From the NCBI RefSeq assembly GCF_014284125.1, contig NZ_JACOFX010000011.1, positions 1 to 64,000 on the forward strand: 64,000 nucleotides of DNA. Reading direction: 5' to 3'. This stretch comes from Undibacterium umbellatum (lineage in GTDB: Bacteria; Pseudomonadota; Gammaproteobacteria; Burkholderiales; Burkholderiaceae_D). Positions 46,788 to 56,402 of the stretch are shown here, one piece after another. The notes beneath the pieces were generated by a model, which saw only the letters and a program-made list of their open reading frames with translations, had not been told where the DNA came from and did not search any database. Position numbers and translations under genes: made by a program. Numbering within the stretch: position 1 is the stretch's first letter; each line of letters opens with the position of its first letter.

Positions 46788-47282
46788 TTACTGATATGGA
46801 TTCTCCAAGCCCATCCCTGCCAGTATCTCTATCTCCAGCGCCTCCATCTCTTCAGCCTCATCTTCCTCTTCATGATCATAACCCTGGGCATGCAGGACGC
46901 CGTGGACGATCAGATGTTGGGCATGTTCGAGTACGGTTTTCTTTTGCTCCGCAGCTTCCTTCTCCAGAACATCAGTGCAAAGGATAATGTCAGCCTGGGT
47001 CACCTCGGCATCTTCATCCTCGGTATAGGCAAAGGTCAGCACATTGGTGGCGTAGTCCTTGCCGCGATAGTCATGGTTGAGCACCCTGCCTTCTTCAGCA
47101 TCAACAAAACGCAAGGTGATTTCTGCCGGAAAAAACAGCGCCGCCTGCACGGTCTTGCGTATCAGCGGGCGAGTCAGAATATCTTGCAGGCGCTTGTCGG
47201 CATATTGCACCGACAATGTCAGTTTATGCTTGGTGACAGCCTTGGATTCAGCTTTAGATGCAGTTTTACTTTTTGCGACCAT
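46788..47282 (-). CDS. ybeY: Endoribonuclease YbeY (rRNA maturation)
   Basis: A 164-residue zinc endoribonuclease needed for 16S rRNA 3'-end processing and ribosome quality control. The metal site [14 protein letters not shown] carries H127, H131 and H137. The N-terminus has about 18 extra Lys/Ala/Ser residues before the conserved domain (LTLSVQY); an internal start would remove them. It overlaps the phoH stop by 17 bp and is the third gene of the miaB-phoH-ybeY operon. Confidence 0.95.
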   Translation of the reverse strand: MVAKSKTASKAESKAVTKHKLTLSVQYADKRLQDILTRPLIRKTVQAALFFPAEITLRFVDAEEGRVLNHDYRGKDYATNVLTFAYTEDEDAEVTQADIILCTDVLEKEAAEQKKTVLEHAQHLIVHGVLHAQGYDHEEEDEAEEMEALEIEILAGMGLENPYQ

Positions 47283-48369
47283 GATGGGCAGAGCTTAAGG
47301 GGGTTGCGGGTTTCAGCAAGCCGATGGCGGCGCTGTTGGCGGTGGCGCTGGCATTCGCGCTTTCATAGGCATCGACGATGCGGGCCACCAGTGGGTGGCG
47401 TACCACATCCACGCTGCCAAAATGGGTAAAGGCGATACCTCGTACACCATCAAGCACCTGGCAGGCATCGATGAGGCCGCTCTTCACGTTGCGCTGCAAG
47501 TCTACCTGAGTAGGGTCGCCGGTAATCACTGCCTTGCTGCCAAAGCCTATGCGCGTCAAAAACATCTTCATCTGTTCCGGCGTGGTGTTTTGCGCTTCAT
47601 CGAGGATGACAAAAGCATGGTTCAAAGTGCGGCCACGCATGTATGCCAGCGGGGCTATCTCAATGACCTGCTTTTCAAACATTTTTTGTGTGCGGTCAAA
47701 GCCCAGCAAATCATACAGGGCGTCATACAGCGGGCGCAGATAAGGGTCTACTTTTTGCGCCAGGTCACCCGGCAAGAAACCCAGGCGTTCGCCTGCTTCC
47801 ACTGCCGGGCGGGTCAGCACGATACGCTTGACAGCATCGCGCTCCAGCGCATCCACGGCGCAGGCTACTGCCAGATAGGTTTTACCTGTGCCAGCCGGGC
47901 CTATGCCAAAGCTGATATCGTGTTCAAGTATGGCCTTGATGTATTGATTCTGATGCGGCGTGCGCCCGCGCAAATCGCTGCGGCGGGTTTTCAGTATCGG
48001 GCTTTCTATGTCTTCATCTTCCGCCAGCGGTGTATCCACATCCACGGCGTCCGCAGGGATATCATCTTCTTTGTCAGCCTTGCCTTTTTTCAGGCTCTTG
48101 CTGGCGCGTTGCTCTACCAGTGCCAGTTGCACTTCATCGATGGTGATGATTTTTTTTGCCAGACCATAGAAATGCTCAAGTATCTCTATCGCTTTTTCGG
48201 CATTGTGGCCGCTGACGATAAATTTTTCACCACGGCGAAAGATCGTCACATCCAGTGCCGATGATATCTGCCGCAAGTTCTCGTCCAATGGCCCGCACAG
48301 ATGTGCCAGGCGGGTATTGTCCAGTGGTTGAGGGATGAAGTGCGCTACCGGCACGGGTGTTTTTGCCAT
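47266..48369 (-). CDS. phoH: PhoH-family ATPase (YbeZ-like)
   Basis: A 367-residue cytosolic ATPase. N-terminal KH-like/RNA-binding region about 20-100, acidic linker about 100-125 ([13 protein letters not shown]), then the PhoH domain with Walker A GPAGTGKT (157-164) and Walker [11 protein letters not shown]. It is thought to act with YbeY on RNA. Start ATG overlaps the miaB stop by one base (TAATG). Confidence 0.94.
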   Translation of the reverse strand: MAKTPVPVAHFIPQPLDNTRLAHLCGPLDENLRQISSALDVTIFRRGEKFIVSGHNAEKAIEILEHFYGLAKKIITIDEVQLALVEQRASKSLKKGKADKEDDIPADAVDVDTPLAEDEDIESPILKTRRSDLRGRTPHQNQYIKAILEHDISFGIGPAGTGKTYLAVACAVDALERDAVKRIVLTRPAVEAGERLGFLPGDLAQKVDPYLRPLYDALYDLLGFDRTQKMFEKQVIEIAPLAYMRGRTLNHAFVILDEAQNTTPEQMKMFLTRIGFGSKAVITGDPTQVDLQRNVKSGLIDACQVLDGVRGIAFTHFGSVDVVRHPLVARIVDAYESANASATANSAAIGLLKPATPLSSAHHGRKK

Positions 48370-49709
48370 TATGCTGTCACAGCCTCTTCGACTAATTCGC
48401 CGCGTAAGGAATAATTATAGGATTCGGTAATGCGGGTATTCACCAGCGTACCGACCAGGTCTTTGGAACCCGCGAAATTGACGACGCGGTTATTCTCGGT
48501 ACGGCCTTGCAATTCATTCGGGTCTTTGACCGACGGGCCTTCTACCAGAATACGTTGCACCGTCCCTATCATGGCATTGCTGTATTTCTTGGTGTTGGCA
48601 TCAATCACAGACTGCAAATGCTGCAGGCGGCGCAACTTCAACTCTGCCGGGGTATCGTCAGCCAGATTTGCCGCTGGAGTACCAGGGCGCGGGCTAAAAA
48701 TAAAGCTGAAGCTGTTATCAAAACCGATGTCATTGATAAGCTTCATCAGCGCATCAAAATCTTCGTCCGTCTCACCAGGGAAGCCGACGATAAAATCAGA
48801 CGACACTGAAATATCCGGGCGCACCAGCCGCAAACGACGCAAGACGGATTTGTATTCGATGGCGGTGTAGCCGCGCTTCATCGCCGACAAGATGCGGTCG
48901 GAACCATGCTGGGCAGGCAGGTACAAATGATTGACCAGCTTGGGCACCTTGGCATAACAGTCTATCAGGCGCTGGGTAAATTCTTTGGGGTGGCTGGTGA
49001 CAAAGCGTATGCGCTCTATCTGCGGGAACTCGGCAATGTATTCGATCAACAGCGCAAAGTCGGCAATCTCGCCATCTTCCATGATGCCACGGTAGGCATT
49101 CACGTTTTGCCCCAGCAGGGAAATCTCTTTGACACCTTGTTCAGCCAGGCCAGCTACTTCTGCCAGCACATCATCAAAAGGGCGCGAGACTTCTTCACCA
49201 CGGGTATAAGGCACCACGCAATAACTGCAATACTTGCTGCAACCTTCCATGATGGACACATAGGCACTCGCACCCTCAACACGGGCTGGTGGCATATGGT
49301 CAAACTTTTCGATTTCAGGGAAACTGATATCGACTTGCGAGCGGCCAGAACTGCGGCGTGCATCTATCATCTGCGGCAGGCGGTGCAGGGTTTGCGGGCC
49401 AAATACCACGTCCACGTAAGGCGCACGCTTGATGATGGCATCGCCTTCTTGTGATGCCACGCAACCGCCGACACCAATCAGCAGCTCAGGTTTTTTACGC
49501 TTGAGTTCACGCAAACGGCCCAGGTCTGAAAACACTTTCTCGGATGCCTTTTCGCGCACGCTGCAGGTGTTGAGCAAGATGACGTCGGCATCGTCGGGAT
49601 TATCGGTTTTCACCATGCCGTCGTTGGCATTGAGGATGTCTGCCATTTTGTCCGAGTCGTACTCGTTCATCTGGCAACCGAAGGTTTTGATAAATACTTT
49701 TTTTTGCAT
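48369..49709 (-). CDS. miaB: tRNA-i6A37 methylthiotransferase
   Basis: A 446-residue radical-SAM enzyme that adds the 2-methylthio group to i6A37 of tRNAs reading codons starting with U. N-terminal methylthiotransferase domain with three Cys (GCQMN, NTCSV, GGCVA). Radical-SAM motif CSKYCSYC (about residues 157-164), and a TRAM domain at the C-terminus ([13 protein letters not shown]). First gene of the operon with phoH and ybeY. Confidence 0.97.
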   Translation of the reverse strand: MQKKVFIKTFGCQMNEYDSDKMADILNANDGMVKTDNPDDADVILLNTCSVREKASEKVFSDLGRLRELKRKKPELLIGVGGCVASQEGDAIIKRAPYVDVVFGPQTLHRLPQMIDARRSSGRSQVDISFPEIEKFDHMPPARVEGASAYVSIMEGCSKYCSYCVVPYTRGEEVSRPFDDVLAEVAGLAEQGVKEISLLGQNVNAYRGIMEDGEIADFALLIEYIAEFPQIERIRFVTSHPKEFTQRLIDCYAKVPKLVNHLYLPAQHGSDRILSAMKRGYTAIEYKSVLRRLRLVRPDISVSSDFIVGFPGETDEDFDALMKLINDIGFDNSFSFIFSPRPGTPAANLADDTPAELKLRRLQHLQSVIDANTKKYSNAMIGTVQRILVEGPSVKDPNELQGRTENNRVVNFAGSKDLVGTLVNTRITESYNYSLRGELVEEAVTA

Positions 49710-49771
49710 AATTTTTTACTTACAGTAGAGGTAGCTGCACAGCGCAAGGCAGACTTACCCCTGGGCACAAC

Positions 49772-50161
49772 TTAAAAATTCTTATTCTTGAAAATCTGTG
49801 GTTTCCATTCCTGCACCGGAGGCAAAGTCAGCTTGCGCTCAGCCTCGGTCAAGACCCAAATTTTGGTGACATCGCCAAAATTATCTTGTACATAATTGAT
49901 AATGATGTAGTTACCAGTCATTTGCGAAGGTGAAACAAACAGGTTTGCATCATCAAAAATACGCAAACCTGGGGCCGTATTGACGGCTTTTCCATTGATC
50001 AGCACGTCTGGATAGCCCGACATATTCAAAACCCCGCGCTTGGTATTTTCGGGGAAATTACGCACATCCGGTATTTGCGCAAAAGCTGGCAAACTTGCTG
50101 CTGTCAGCACAGCCAGCATGAAGAACAGTATTCCACGGCGTAAAGCCAGCAGGATAGGCAT
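49772..50161 (-). CDS. Secreted protein of unknown function
   Basis: A 129-residue protein with a signal peptide (RRGILFFMLAVLTAASLPAFA, cleaved near residue 28). The mature part is about 100 residues and beta-rich (VLINGKAVNTAPGLRIF, NYIIINYVQDNFGDVTKIWVLT), ending in a basic tail. I recall similar short 'start-of-chain' proteins of unknown role in Burkholderiales, but no named family. Start ATG 50161 follows TGAGG. Confidence 0.7.
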   Translation of the reverse strand: MPILLALRRGILFFMLAVLTAASLPAFAQIPDVRNFPENTKRGVLNMSGYPDVLINGKAVNTAPGLRIFDDANLFVSPSQMTGNYIIINYVQDNFGDVTKIWVLTEAERKLTLPPVQEWKPQIFKNKNF

Positions 50162-50355
50162 ACCTCAGCACCTCTTTGGTGAATTAAATTCAAGGAAATC
50201 AACTACTTAGGCCAAAATACGGCAAACTGGCAAGCCAGCAAGTTTAACACAGTCAGCGCCACACTTCCTATTGCAGGATAGCAGGCAAACATGTCGCAAG
50301 AATCCAGAAAGCCTGAAAATCTGGGATAATGGCAAAAAAAGAATGATGGAACCCC

Positions 50356-50871
50356 ATGCACACCCGCTCACCCCGCTCTGAAAAGCGTGAATTTGATACC
50401 CGCCACTTCCGGGATGCCCTGTCGCAATTTGCCACTGGCGTCACCGTCATCACCACCCGGCTGGCAGATGGTCAGTTTTTGGGCCTGACGGCTTCCTCCT
50501 TCAATTCTGTTTCACTCGATCCGCCCCTGATACTCTGGAGCCTGGGCACGATCGCCAACAGCCTGCCTGTATTCACTGGCAACTCACACTACGTTGTCAA
50601 TATACTATCGAGTGAGCAAGCCTGGCTGGCCGAGCAATTTGCCAGCCGCAAGACCGACCGCTTTGCCGGCGTTGAATACACCCTGTCGCGCACTGGTCAT
50701 CCTATCCTGACAGGTGCCTCGGCCTGGTTTGAATGCCATAACCGCAGCCGCTACCCTGAAGGCGACCATGTCATCTTTGTCGGTGAAGTTGAGCATTGTG
50801 AGTTCACCAGACAGGCGCCACTGGTGTTCCATTCTGGCCAGTTTTTGCGCCCTCCCATCGATATCAAATAA
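50356..50871 (+). CDS. Flavin reductase-like (RutF/HpaC type) protein
   Basis: A 171-residue flavin-binding protein with family motifs LSQFATGVTVITTRLADGQF, GLTASSFNSVSLDPPLILW and SGQFLRPP. Such proteins reduce FMN or FAD with NAD(P)H and usually feed a monooxygenase. No partner oxygenase is nearby. It is followed 8 bp later by the interrupted SemiSWEET gene, probably once co-transcribed. Confidence 0.88.
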   Translation: MHTRSPRSEKREFDTRHFRDALSQFATGVTVITTRLADGQFLGLTASSFNSVSLDPPLILWSLGTIANSLPVFTGNSHYVVNILSSEQAWLAEQFASRKTDRFAGVEYTLSRTGHPILTGASAWFECHNRSRYPEGDHVIFVGEVEHCEFTRQAPLVFHSGQFLRPPIDIK

Positions 50872-50878
50872 GCTCTGC

Positions 50879-51420
50879 ATGAGTATCCCTTTTTCTGCCG
50901 ACCTGGTCGGCTATCTCGCTGCCTGCCTGACTAGGGCGTGTTGACATACCTTTTAGGCAAAGCGTTCTCACCATATCGCGGGCTGGCAAGGCGTGCGGTG
51001 CAGTCAGGGCTGGTGCCCCTGACAAGACGCAGAATCTTGCAAACCCTGCAGTCCAGCCCTCGACATGGGGTGAACCCGGAGGGAATGGGCCAGAAACCTC
51101 GCCTGGCGTTGTTGTGCGTCGCTCACTTGGCTCGCCAAGCAGCGCTCCGCACGCCTAGCCAGACAAGGTTTCTCACCCATTCGCTTGCCTAAAAGATATG
51201 TCAACACGCCCTGACTGCCTTTATCCCGCAAGCATGGCTGACCTGGCGTTGCAAACGTGCCGAAGGCGTATCTCTGGGCATGTACCTGATACTCGTCAGT
51301 GGCGTGCTCATGTGGCTGTTGTACGGCCTCATGCTTGGTGCCCTGCCCGTCATCATTGCCAATATCGTGACCCTGATACTGGCCAGTTTTATCCTGGTTA
51401 TGAAATTGCTATACAAATAA
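50879..51420 (+). pseudogene. SemiSWEET (PQ-loop) sugar transporter, interrupted
   Basis: The first 18 codons (MSIPFSADLVGYLAACLT, 50879-50932) and the sequence from about 51215 onward (FIPQAWLTWRCKRAEGVSLG, then two further hydrophobic helices, ending KLLYK at 51420) together form a three-helix SemiSWEET of about 86 residues. The PQ motif is in the right half. A 280-bp element (50933-51212) separates them. Simple removal of the element and one GACT would restore the frame, but leave the region before F-I-P-Q one or two residues shorter than I would expect. The gene should not make a functional protein as it stands. Confidence 0.75.
50933..51212. mobile_element. 280-bp inverted-repeat (MITE-like) element, family B
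   Basis: Left end AGGGCGTGTTGACATACC and the right end, read in reverse complement, AGGGCGTGTTGACATATC agree, and the match continues through CTTTTAGGCAA. Weaker symmetry extends to about 75 bp (GGCTGGCAAGGCGTGCGG versus CTGGCTAGGCGTGCGGAG). GACT flanks both sides (50929-50932 and 51213-51216), a likely target duplication. It encodes no transposase and has split the SemiSWEET gene. Open frames inside are not genes. Confidence 0.72.
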
Positions 51421-51474
51421 GCAATATCAACTAATCAGACATATAATCATTACTCCCTTAACAAAAAAAGCGTA

Positions 51475-51858
51475 ATGATGGACGAATTAAAGAAAAGCAC
51501 GATACTGGCCTATCTGCAAGCCTATAACAGCTTTGACATCGACGGTATGATCAAGCTGCTGCATGCAGATATCATATTCAAGAATATCGTCGGTGGCGAA
51601 ATCAATAGCCAGACCACGGGCCGCGAAGAGTTTCGTCAACTCGCAGAACAGTCCAAAGGTTTTTTTACCTCCCGTCAGCAAGAACCCAGCAATTTCAGTT
51701 TCTCTGGCGACCATGCCAGCATTGATATCGCCTATCAAGGCGTGCTGGCCATCGATCTGCCAAATGGACTGAAAGCAGGAGAAACTCTCAAGCTGAACGG
51801 ACGGTCAGAATTTGCCTTCAAGGATGGTTTGTTGATTGCCATCAGCGACTATAGCTGA
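51475..51858 (+). CDS. SnoaL/NTF2-like domain protein
   Basis: A 127-residue cytosolic single-domain protein of the SnoaL-like NTF2 fold. Pattern: helical start (AYLQAYNSFDIDGMIKLLHAD), then IIFKNIVGGEINSQTTGREEF and four beta-strands ending GRSEFAFKDGLLIAISDYS. The fold is used by isomerases, hydrolases and binding proteins. No specific role can be given. Two ATGs start the frame. Confidence 0.82.
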   Translation: MMDELKKSTILAYLQAYNSFDIDGMIKLLHADIIFKNIVGGEINSQTTGREEFRQLAEQSKGFFTSRQQEPSNFSFSGDHASIDIAYQGVLAIDLPNGLKAGETLKLNGRSEFAFKDGLLIAISDYS

Positions 51859-51959
51859 CAGCCTTCAATTTCTGGCCACATTTCTTGAATTTTTGCTACG
51901 TTTATGAGAAGCTTGCCACCACCCCGGCATTGCGCTGACTTGCCTTCACTTGGAAACTC

Positions 51960-52361
51960 ATGATGAAACCCTTGCATCTGTACACCACTGCACTACTGCT
52001 CTGCATTACAGGAGTAACATCTGCCCAAGTACATAGATGTGTGGACAACGATGGGCGGGTGACATTCACCGACAATCTTTGCCCCAAATCCACTGCCAAG
52101 GGTAATGTCGTCAAAGCCAATCAGAAATATGTAGGTTCAGAAGCTAGCACTGACACCAATTGGGCGGCCAAGAACGAAGCATTCAATCAGCGCCAGGCTA
52201 GCCGGGACCGGAATGACATGCTCGATAACACCCGCCGCAGCAATGAACGCGCGCTGAAAGACTTCATGAGCACTCCCATGCCCGAAGGCGTCAGATCACG
52301 CAGCCTGACAACTTATTCAGACAAGCCGCACAAGCTGGAAAACAAGAAGTACGGCGAGTGA
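51960..52361 (+). CDS. DUF4124-like exported protein
   Basis: A 133-residue protein with a signal peptide (TTALLLCITGVTSAQ) followed by the short DUF4124 signature HRCVDNDGRVTFTDNLCP, with a Cys pair. The remainder is charged and probably disordered (FNQRQASRDRNDM). Function unknown. It ends 3 bp before the next gene and is probably co-expressed with it. Confidence 0.75.
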   Translation: MMKPLHLYTTALLLCITGVTSAQVHRCVDNDGRVTFTDNLCPKSTAKGNVVKANQKYVGSEASTDTNWAAKNEAFNQRQASRDRNDMLDNTRRSNERALKDFMSTPMPEGVRSRSLTTYSDKPHKLENKKYGE

Positions 52362-52364
52362 AGA

Positions 52365-52694
52365 ATGGATGAATCCAGCATCGCCGATGAAGTAAAGCAA
52401 TGCATCGCGGGCTTTACCGGTATATCCACAGAAATTCTCAAGGACGAGACCAGCCTGTTTCATGACCTGGGCATGGATGGCGATGATGCGCATGACTTCA
52501 TGCAAGAGTTTGCCAGCCGCTTTCAAGTCGACCTGACGCATTTTGTATTCAGCGATTATTTCGGTGCAGAAACTGCCATTCATCCGCTAACTCTACTCAC
52601 TGGCGTACTGGGCCTGAGCGCAGCTCAGCAATTCAAACGCCTGGAAATAAAATGCTTGATAAAGGCCGCCATGCAAGGCCATTTCCTGCGATAA
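52365..52694 (+). CDS. DUF1493 acyl-carrier-like protein
   Basis: A 109-residue protein whose first 80 residues follow the carrier-protein fold of DUF1493 (DETSLFHDLGMDGDDAHDFMQEFASRF). The usual DSL phosphopantetheine Ser is replaced by DGDD, so it is probably not a working acyl carrier, as is common for the family. It begins 3 bp after the DUF4124 gene and precedes the 1090-residue repeat protein. Confidence 0.75.
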   Translation: MDESSIADEVKQCIAGFTGISTEILKDETSLFHDLGMDGDDAHDFMQEFASRFQVDLTHFVFSDYFGAETAIHPLTLLTGVLGLSAAQQFKRLEIKCLIKAAMQGHFLR

Positions 52695-52866
52695 AGAGCC
52701 AGACCAGACAATCACATTCGCTTACATTTTTGTGATACGGCCGATCCGACTTCAGGCGTAAAATTTCCAGCTTTCCTGCCGCTCAGGCCATAGCCACTGA
52801 GGGTGGTGCCAGCTATTTGTTTTCCCCACAGTTTTACGATCAACTTTTTATCATTCATAGTTCAAG

Positions 52867-55800
52867 ATGAATTATCAAGCCACGCCAAAGCTCGCTGATT
52901 GCAGCATCCTCAGTATTGAAGAAGCCCTGGAACGCTATCCGGCATTTCCCGATGCCATGGGAGACTACCTGGATATAGAAGATTTAGAAGACGATGCCCT
53001 GGTCCTGGTTGCCGAAGGTGATTTTATCCTGAATCATGAATGGGATGATTTGCTGGAAGAAGCAGAAGCCTGTTATTTGCTGATAGATGGCAATGTACAA
53101 CTGGATGATTTCCCCAGCCACATCTGCACCTGGGTCAGTGGCGACTTGCAGGCAGAATCACTGAACCTGGTACCGCGTGAACAATGCATCCTGGGACAAA
53201 TAACGGCATCCCATTATGTGTCCCTGCAGGCCGATGACGATGGCATCACCCGCGAATCGCCAATGGGCCGCATACACACACCCTATCTGTTTGTCTGGTT
53301 TTACCGCATAGACCGCCTGCAACTCAATCCCGACTGCATGATTTTCACACTCACGCACTGGCAGCAGTGTCAAAGCCTGCAGGCGCAATTACCCAATCCT
53401 GTCTTCATCTGGCACGAGGGCCGCTACGTCTTGCGTGATGACATGCAAAGCTACGTCGAAAGTGAAGACTATGATGGCATGGTCTGGAGTCTGTGGAATA
53501 TCAGGAAAGCACTGCAGGCTGGCCAGCCCATCCTGCGTGATGGCTTTGACCCAGCCGTCATCAACATCATGCAAGAAGCAGAAGACGCCAAACGCAGTGA
53601 CAATGACTGCCTGGCCTGGCTGCAATATCGCCGGGCGACCCAAGTCTGCCCCACGTATTATCCAGCCTGGTATCAACAAGGCTGGCTACTTTTCAAAAAG
53701 AGCGCCTTTGAACAAGCCCTGCCACTGTTGCAGCATGCCGCGCAATTGTATCCAAAGTCACAGCGCAGCCTTGTGAATGACGCGGCTTTTTATGCCTGCC
53801 TGTCGGCATTGCAGTTAGGCCAAACGGCACTGGCACTCGATATCATCAACCAGGCCATGCAAAGTAATACCCATACAGACTTGCACCGCGCCCGTGCAGA
53901 AGTCTTCATGCTGATGGGTGACAAGGCAGCGGCCCGCGCTGATCTTGAGCATGTGCTGGCAGACGCACCGGACGCAGCCACGGCCAACTGGCTCATGGGT
54001 GTATTACACCACCTCGATGGTGCACCTGCCAAAGCCGAAAAACATCGAAAAATTGCCATTGCAGCCGCAGCCAAATTTGATGTCAGCTATGAGGATTACC
54101 ACGACACCTCCTTCATGCGCGGCACCGCCATCTGCCTGGACTGGGACCAGAAAAAACTGCAAGATGTCATACCTGTCCGCGACCAGGCATGGTGGCGGCA
54201 ACAGCTATTGGCAGACCCCACACAAATCAAGCGAATGCCCGCAGAATGGCGCAACTCCAGCTTGCTGGCCGAACTGATCACGCAACACCCAGGCCAAGCC
54301 AAAGACTATATAACTGCGTTTACCGAAGAAGCAATCACACCTGATCTGGCGAGGCAACTGGTGGCGACCGATGCTTCCCTGCTTGCACTATTGCCTCAGC
54401 ACCTGATCGACAAGTCAGTCTGCCTGGCCGCCTCCAAGACCAAGGGGCTATACCCCATTACCGCCATTCCAGCTCATGTGCTGGATCATGACATTTGCAT
54501 GCACGCCGCGCAGTGCAATGCCAGAATGTCAGAGATACCCGAAGCCTATTTGACCAGGGAGGTATGCAAGCTAGCCATCGCGCAAAATGCCTTTGATATC
54601 AAGCATACCCCGGCAGTATTGCTGGATGAAGAAATGTGGCTGTTTGCCATTGCCCATGGTCATGCTTACTTCCAGGAAAACGCCGTACCCAAACGCTATA
54701 AAACCAACGATATCTACAAACGCGCACTGAGCATGAACCAGCAAATGGGGAGCAAGTACCTGCTCAATGAATTACCTGGCCAGTACTTCAATGCCGAGCT
54801 GTATGCCCATGCACAGTCCCTGTATGGTGATGACCCTGAATGGCCAGCCATCGTCACTCAGCATCAGGCAAAAAACTGCCTGGATTCCAGCACTGACTAT
54901 GCAGAAAAATGCTGGCTGGTGTTTTGGGACGAAGCTTCGATGCTGCATAAGATCAGGCAGGGCAGTAGCGGTTATAGCCTGTCGCCGTATGAAATACCTG
55001 CCTCGATGTACACCCAGGCCATCGCCGATGCCTGTTACCAGAGCAGCCTGACACATTTGCGTTTCATTCCTGCGCAATTCATCAACGATGCCATGTGCAA
55101 GAGATTCATCGAGCACAATGCCGATGAACTCAGCCACATCCCCATCGCCAGACGCAGCATGGAAATTTGTGCCTATGCCATCCTGAGCAAGCCTGAACAA
55201 GCGTCCCAGATACCTGCTGACATCCATGCCCAGGTCTATGACGCCCTGCTGAGGCACTACCCTGAGCATCCAGAAAAAACCCGCTGGCATCTGGAAAGAG
55301 GTCGCGGCTATCTGATGCTAAGCCCGGCCCAGCCTGACATGGCACTGACAGATTTTGAGCACCTCATCATGCAAGCCGACTCTGTACCTGCCATGAGCGA
55401 CACTGCTGCCTACCTGAAAGCATATTGCCTCTACCTGCAAGGACAAGAACAGCAGGCCCAGGCTTGCCTGGAGTTGCATGGTTTGAGCGATCAAGTTGCT
55501 TTTGCAGAATTCCAGCCACAGCAAGACAAACCCATTACAGACTTTGACCAGCTTAATTTTGACGAAACCATGTATGACTATGAACGTTTTGCGCAAAATA
55601 GCAAAACCCATCATGAAGCATGGCAAAGCATCTTGCTGGCCGAGCAATTGCTGATACAGAGTGGCAATACCAGCCCGGTATTGTGGGCCCATGTGCTCGA
55701 CAAAAAACGCTGGATCACTTATGAACTGGAGATGTGGGAAGAGAACCTGGCCGCCTGCCGGCTTTGCGTGCAGCGCCTGCAAAACTGCGTCTTGTGGGAG

Positions 55801-56139
55801 TACATTGCCAGTGACAATGTCATCCGTGCCGCCTTGCGCGCCGCCTGGCACAGGCTGGGCAGCCTGCCACTCAATGAAGAAAATGCCAGCCAGGATGCAC
55901 TGGAACAAGGGCTGGAGTTACTGAAAAAAACCCTGTCCCTGCGCAGCGCCAGCGAAGATGAATCAGTGCTCGACCATTTTTATGACACGCACCTGCGCCT
56001 GCTACTCGCCCTGTCTGCCTTCCAAACCAAGTATGCGGCAGCATTTGCGCTACAGTGCAAAAAAGTCCGAGGCATGAAGTGGCGCTCTTTTATTCATACT
56101 GAAACACTGATAGACAAGCTGGAGGAACCAGAGGCCTAG
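52867..56139 (+). CDS. Large helical-repeat protein with bactofilin-like N-terminus
   Basis: A 1090-residue cytosolic protein, no signal or membrane segment. Residues about 40-120 resemble a polymer-forming/bactofilin-like beta repeat (LVLVAEGDFILNHEWDD, CYLLIDGNVQLDDFPSH, CTWVSGDLQAESL). About 240-410 are TPR-like (YPAWYQQGWLLFKKSAFEQAL; YACLSALQLGQTALALDII). About 455-700 contain repeats of about 33 residues resembling DUF4116 (AIPAHVLDHDICMHAAQ, IPEAYLTREVCKLAIAQN, TPAVLLDEEMWLFAIAHG). About 790-1080 are again TPR-like. No named function. The upstream DUF1493 gene may belong to the same unit. Confidence 0.75.
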   Translation: MNYQATPKLADCSILSIEEALERYPAFPDAMGDYLDIEDLEDDALVLVAEGDFILNHEWDDLLEEAEACYLLIDGNVQLDDFPSHICTWVSGDLQAESLNLVPREQCILGQITASHYVSLQADDDGITRESPMGRIHTPYLFVWFYRIDRLQLNPDCMIFTLTHWQQCQSLQAQLPNPVFIWHEGRYVLRDDMQSYVESEDYDGMVWSLWNIRKALQAGQPILRDGFDPAVINIMQEAEDAKRSDNDCLAWLQYRRATQVCPTYYPAWYQQGWLLFKKSAFEQALPLLQHAAQLYPKSQRSLVNDAAFYACLSALQLGQTALALDIINQAMQSNTHTDLHRARAEVFMLMGDKAAARADLEHVLADAPDAATANWLMGVLHHLDGAPAKAEKHRKIAIAAAAKFDVSYEDYHDTSFMRGTAICLDWDQKKLQDVIPVRDQAWWRQQLLADPTQIKRMPAEWRNSSLLAELITQHPGQAKDYITAFTEEAITPDLARQLVATDASLLALLPQHLIDKSVCLAASKTKGLYPITAIPAHVLDHDICMHAAQCNARMSEIPEAYLTREVCKLAIAQNAFDIKHTPAVLLDEEMWLFAIAHGHAYFQENAVPKRYKTNDIYKRALSMNQQMGSKYLLNELPGQYFNAELYAHAQSLYGDDPEWPAIVTQHQAKNCLDSSTDYAEKCWLVFWDEASMLHKIRQGSSGYSLSPYEIPASMYTQAIADACYQSSLTHLRFIPAQFINDAMCKRFIEHNADELSHIPIARRSMEICAYAILSKPEQASQIPADIHAQVYDALLRHYPEHPEKTRWHLERGRGYLMLSPAQPDMALTDFEHLIMQADSVPAMSDTAAYLKAYCLYLQGQEQQAQACLELHGLSDQVAFAEFQPQQDKPITDFDQLNFDETMYDYERFAQNSKTHHEAWQSILLAEQLLIQSGNTSPVLWAHVLDKKRWITYELEMWEENLAACRLCVQRLQNCVLWEYIASDNVIRAALRAAWHRLGSLPLNEENASQDALEQGLELLKKTLSLRSASEDESVLDHFYDTHLRLLLALSAFQTKYAAAFALQCKKVRGMKWRSFIHTETLIDKLEEPEA

Positions 56140-56402
56140 GGCTTTTGGTCGTTTTTTGAAGGCAACCTGACCACCGCCTCTACCCCACGCTCACCATGCA
56201 TGTCGGTATCTTGCATGCCCGCCTGCAAATCACGCAAAGCCTGCTTCATGATCTTGCGCGGCTTGCCAGGGCTTCCTGCTGTCTCATCACGCTCATGCGG
56301 CAACTTCACTTCGCCACCCTGCGAAGTGAGATCTACCGAAGGTGCGGGTGTGGCCGCCAGCTTTACCGGCTTTGCGCTGGCGTCTGCTGGTTTATAGTTC
56401 AC
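56136..56402 (-). CDS. Small hydrophilic hypothetical protein
   Basis: An 88-residue charged protein, probably disordered apart from a helix around KIMKQALRDLQAGMQDTDM. It starts with GTG at 56402 and overlaps the upstream glycine-zipper gene by 11 bp, so the two are co-translated. It also overlaps the end of the 1090-residue gene by 4 bp in the opposite direction. No family recognised. Confidence 0.6.
   Translation of the reverse strand: MNYKPADASAKPVKLAATPAPSVDLTSQGGEVKLPHERDETAGSPGKPRKIMKQALRDLQAGMQDTDMHGERGVEAVVRLPSKNDQKP

Noticed and set aside
47395..48264. 289-residue open frame opposite phoH
   Set aside because: Mirror of the phoH coding frame with no family resemblance; phoH with Walker motifs is clearly the gene.
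51004..51231. 75-residue frame inside the family B element
   Set aside because: Lies within an inverted-repeat element, no credible start signal, sequence determined by the repeat arms.
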